From assembly GCF_000341285.1 (NCBI RefSeq), contig NW_005178421.1, positions 1-64,000 on the forward strand: a stretch of DNA of 64,000 bases, written 5' to 3'. Source of the stretch: Galdieria sulphuraria. Taxonomy: Eukaryota; Rhodophyta; Bangiophyceae; Galdieriales; Galdieriaceae. Under the pieces are notes generated by a model that was given only the letters and a program-made list of their open reading frames with translations, had not been told where the DNA came from and searched no databases. Below are positions 61,653 to 64,000 of this stretch, piece by piece. The translations under genes and the position numbers were made by a program. Each line of letters opens with the position of its first letter. The first letter of the stretch is position 1.

Positions 61653-61902
61653 GCCCAAGTCGATAATTCTAAAAGGATTTGTATAAAAATTCCCGCTCTT
61701 TGGAGGACTTTTGAAGACAATCGACTAGGACTCCGCTTATGGAATTTTGAGAAAAGCCTTAGCAGTGGATAAAGACTTTTCTTGGTTGAGAGAAGAAATA
61801 TTAGAAACAGGGGGAATTCGTCATATTGTAAAAGTAAACACGGAGAAATCCGTTGTTGTATGGCTTAAGTGGTTGTAACCAAGTGCAGTTCCCTTAGAAT
61901 TC
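61653..61902. promoter_or_regulatory. E2F gene upstream region with an E2F-like site
   Basis: The 250-bp region upstream of the E2F start. It contains TATAAAAATTCCCGC at about 61682-61696: a TATA-like string abutting ATTCCCGC (61689-61696), one mismatch from the E2F consensus TTTSSCGC. An open 50-codon frame (61729-61878) starts at a possible acceptor but has no start codon. Autoregulation by E2F is inference. Confidence 0.4.
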
Positions 61903-63256
61903 ATGCAACAGAAAAAGACCAAACAACTCGCGGAGGGGAATCGAAGTGTGAGAAGAAGTAAAAAAGGTTCTTCATATTTGGAAGAAGAAGAGAATGTCGT
62001 GTTAAATTCACAAACAGCTAACGAACACACCTTTGGACTAGAGGAAACACATATGGCGCCTTTAGCTATGACTGCCAACTTCTTGAGAGGGGAACAAACG
62101 ATGAACTACAATCAAAGCGTTAATGCTTTATTAGAAAGTAAGTCAGTTGAAGTTTCTGTGGAGAGTTTCGTTGAAGCGTTGTTCTAGGTATCCAGTCTAC
62201 CTCGCCTAGTTCAAATCCCGACACACCGTCAAACTCTTTGCCAAGACTTTGTTGGGATTTTATGGAAGATTTTCCGTCCAATAAGGGACTGTTTCAGGAC
62301 TACTCGCCAGAATCTTCCGTAAACGCCTCCCAAACACAAAGACGTTCAAACCACGGTCGCTATGATAATTCTCTTGGATTCCTTACCAAAAAGTTTATAG
62401 AGTTGATTCAAAATAGTGAAGATGGAGCTATTGACTTGAACGAAATTACTAAACAACTTAATGTCCAAAAGAGACGAATATATGATATCACTAATGGTAA
62501 GACAGATTCATGAATTGAACGATGGAATCTCAACTTGCCTATCCAGTTTTGGAAGGTATAGGAGTAATTGAAAAGAAAGAGAAGAATATTATTGTTTGGA
62601 AACGTCAAGAAATGGAAGAGAATTCGGCCAATATACAATATAAAGACTCGATTGTAGAACAGTTGAAGCAGTTGTCCGAAGAAGAAAACGCATTGGACAG
62701 AGCTATCGCCGACACTCAGAATGCATTGAGAGAACTAGTATGTTCTCAAAAGGAGCTTGCTTATGTTACAGTTTCAGATATACGTTCCATTCCTTCACTA
62801 CAGGGCGATACTTTGATAGCCATACGAGCTCCTCCTGGGACAGAATTAGAAGTGCCTGATCCGGAAGAGGGTTTGCCACCAGGACAGAAACGCTTTCAAA
62901 TATTTCTTAAAAGTAGTGGAGGGCCTATTGACTGCAGTTTGGTAGAAAGTGTAGAAGATTCTTATCCTTCTTTTCCTGATTCACAAGACTCATCTCATCA
63001 TCGCACTCCACAACATGTTTATGGAAGAGATACTCAACCAAGACAACCCTTTTTAGATGAAGACGTTGGAAATTTAGTCATGGGAACAGAAGTTTATTCA
63101 TCACAAGAAGGAGATTATTATACTGACTCACAACCAAGTCACAGTGGACAAGTATTAAGATTGTTTCCTCCTTCACCCGTAGATGTGGATTACTTACTTG
63201 ATTTTGATAAGGATTATGGAATAGCAGACCTTTATCAAGGAAATGATGAAATTTGA
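61903..63256 (+). CDS. E2F: E2F transcription factor
   Basis: E2F pairs with DP to drive G1/S genes and is held by RB. Three exons (61903-62137, 62188-62496, 62547-63256) give 417 aa. The winged-helix DNA-binding domain is [38 protein letters not shown] and [19 protein letters not shown], with the recognition helix RRIYDITN split at the second splice site. A coiled-coil dimerisation segment follows ([16 protein letters not shown]), then a marked-box-like part ([31 protein letters not shown]). The acidic C-terminus, with [18 protein letters not shown], resembles the RB-binding transactivation peptide. Confidence 0.95.
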
Positions 63257-63279
63257 TGATAATGATGATGATGATAATG
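63253..63279. repeat. (GAT)n imperfect triplet run at the E2F stop
   Basis: An imperfect GAT/AAT run begins at the E2F stop codon (63254-63256) and goes into its 3' end. Confidence 0.7.
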
Positions 63280-63416
63280 AATTACACAGGAATGATTGGA
63301 AAGAATCTCGTAAGAAACACAACTTCATTCCCTCTATAAGGCACCAACGAAAAGTGAAAGTTGCAAAATACGATTAAAGGAGAAAATACTTTTTGCATTT
63401 CTTTTTGTTTGTTCTC

Positions 63417-64000
63417 ATGACTATTGTTTGTTTCCTTCCTATTTTACTTTCCATACCGGAACGCCACTATTCTTCCAAGAAACCTGGATTAACTTTACTT
63501 GGTAGATATCGCTGTTGGAGAAGATACTGTAAACGATGTTGTGATAGAAATATGTCTGGTGTTTGGTTGATTCAGTGTCAGTATAACAATAACCATAGTC
63601 CAAATAGTCGTCGTGCACTCACTCAGGAAGAGGAGAAAAAGAAGAGAGAAGATATCAAGCGGATGGTCATCACAAGAAAAGAGGCGCCTTTTCTTGATGG
63701 GATGGAAGATTTGTGGAAACAACCTTATCAACCTGAAAAGTTGGAAAGGATTATATATGATTGGTGGGAAAGTAGTGGATACTTTCTTCCTAATAACGAC
63801 TCTTCAAAGACTCCGTTCACTATATCCATGCCACCACCTAATATAACAGGAGCCTTACATATGGGACACGCAGTATTTGTCACTCTTCAGGATATTCTTG
63901 TTCGTTATTATAGGATGCAACAATATCCTGTTTGTTGGATACCTGGAACGGATCATGCAAGCATTGCAACACAAACTTTGGTTGAAAGAATGTTGAAAGC
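63417..64000 (+). CDS. Valyl-tRNA synthetase, organelle-type (5' part)
   Basis: A class I aminoacyl-tRNA synthetase charging tRNA-Val; the gene runs off the right edge. The first 194 codons are one frame from the ATG at 63417. A ~60-residue leader (MTIVCFLPILLSIPERHYSS, then many Arg/Cys) should target plastid and/or mitochondrion. The catalytic core begins YDWWESSGYF, then FTISMPPPNITGALHMGHAV, which contains the HIGH-type motif HMGH, and WIPGTDHASIATQTLVE. Ser replaces the usual Gly in GTDHAGIATQ. PPPNxTGxLHxGHA with this spacing separates ValRS from IleRS and LeuRS. Confidence 0.93.
   Translation, partial: MTIVCFLPILLSIPERHYSSKKPGLTLLGRYRCWRRYCKRCCDRNMSGVWLIQCQYNNNHSPNSRRALTQEEEKKKREDIKRMVITRKEAPFLDGMEDLWKQPYQPEKLERIIYDWWESSGYFLPNNDSSKTPFTISMPPPNITGALHMGHAVFVTLQDILVRYYRMQQYPVCWIPGTDHASIATQTLVERMLK

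Noticed and set aside
1-64000. Mobile elements, CRISPR arrays, tRNA and rRNA genes
   Set aside because: No transposase, reverse transcriptase, terminal repeats, spaced repeat arrays or cloverleaf-like segments were recognised by eye. A tRNAscan or covariance-model run would be decisive and could not be done.

Overview
The window is a gene-dense stretch of eukaryotic nuclear DNA. It is AT-rich, and most introns are short (about 41-75 nt, GTAAG-type donors). Coding ends are often only 4-150 bp apart, and genes switch strand constantly. The content is that of a photosynthetic unicell: plastid ClpS, an HCF173-type and an HCF107/Mbb1-type plastid RNA factor, a presequence-bearing beta-carbonic anhydrase, dihydroxy-acid dehydratase and an alpha-glucan phosphorylase sit among mitochondrial, peroxisomal and Golgi genes. 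Small introns, tight packing and apparently bacterial- or archaeal-like genes fit a cyanidiophyte red alga of the Galdieria type. That assignment is inference; no rRNA or organelle marker is present. No mobile element, rRNA, tRNA or CRISPR array was recognised.

Layout. 1-7.6 kb: a partial membrane coiled-coil protein, propionyl-CoA carboxylase beta, a nucleotide-sugar transporter, ClpS, an HMCES/SRAP DNA-damage protein, ribosomal protein eS27 and complex I NDUFA5. 7.8-16.8 kb: TRM1 and a degenerate TRM1 paralogue tail to tail, CPSF73, a bacterial-type QueD, spliceosomal CWC27, the Bud32 kinase and eS24. 16.8-31 kb: a DUSP-containing deubiquitinase, AIF, UBC12, HMG-CoA lyase, a parvulin/NDUFAF4-like fusion, a GT14 glycosyltransferase, glucan phosphorylase and GID8. 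31-49.7 kb: HDDC2, a thioredoxin-glutaredoxin, an SDR, a LYR protein, carbonic anhydrase, PEX10, cytochrome b5 reductase, an RWDD1/Gir2 homologue, an unknown Ser/Asn-rich protein, ILVD, NOC3, an unknown five-exon gene, UBX7 and an alcohol dehydrogenase. 50-64 kb: THOC5, a coiled-coil protein, HCF173, AP-1 sigma, a zinc-ribbon protein, HCF107, an orphan, COA5, an archaeal-type methyltransferase, E2F and the start of an organelle-type valyl-tRNA synthetase.

Genes are not arranged by pathway. The shared theme is housekeeping machinery: RNA processing (TRM1, CPSF73, CWC27, THOC5), the ubiquitin/NEDD8 system (USP, UBC12, UBX7, GID8) and organelle biogenesis. The items most worth a second look are the TRM1/pseudo-TRM1 convergent pair, head-to-head genes whose start codons lie 14-46 bp apart or even share a CATG, the parvulin fusion, and QueD. 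Exon structures were built by hand; for most spliced genes the summed exons give an intact frame of whole codons, which is the main support for the splice sites.
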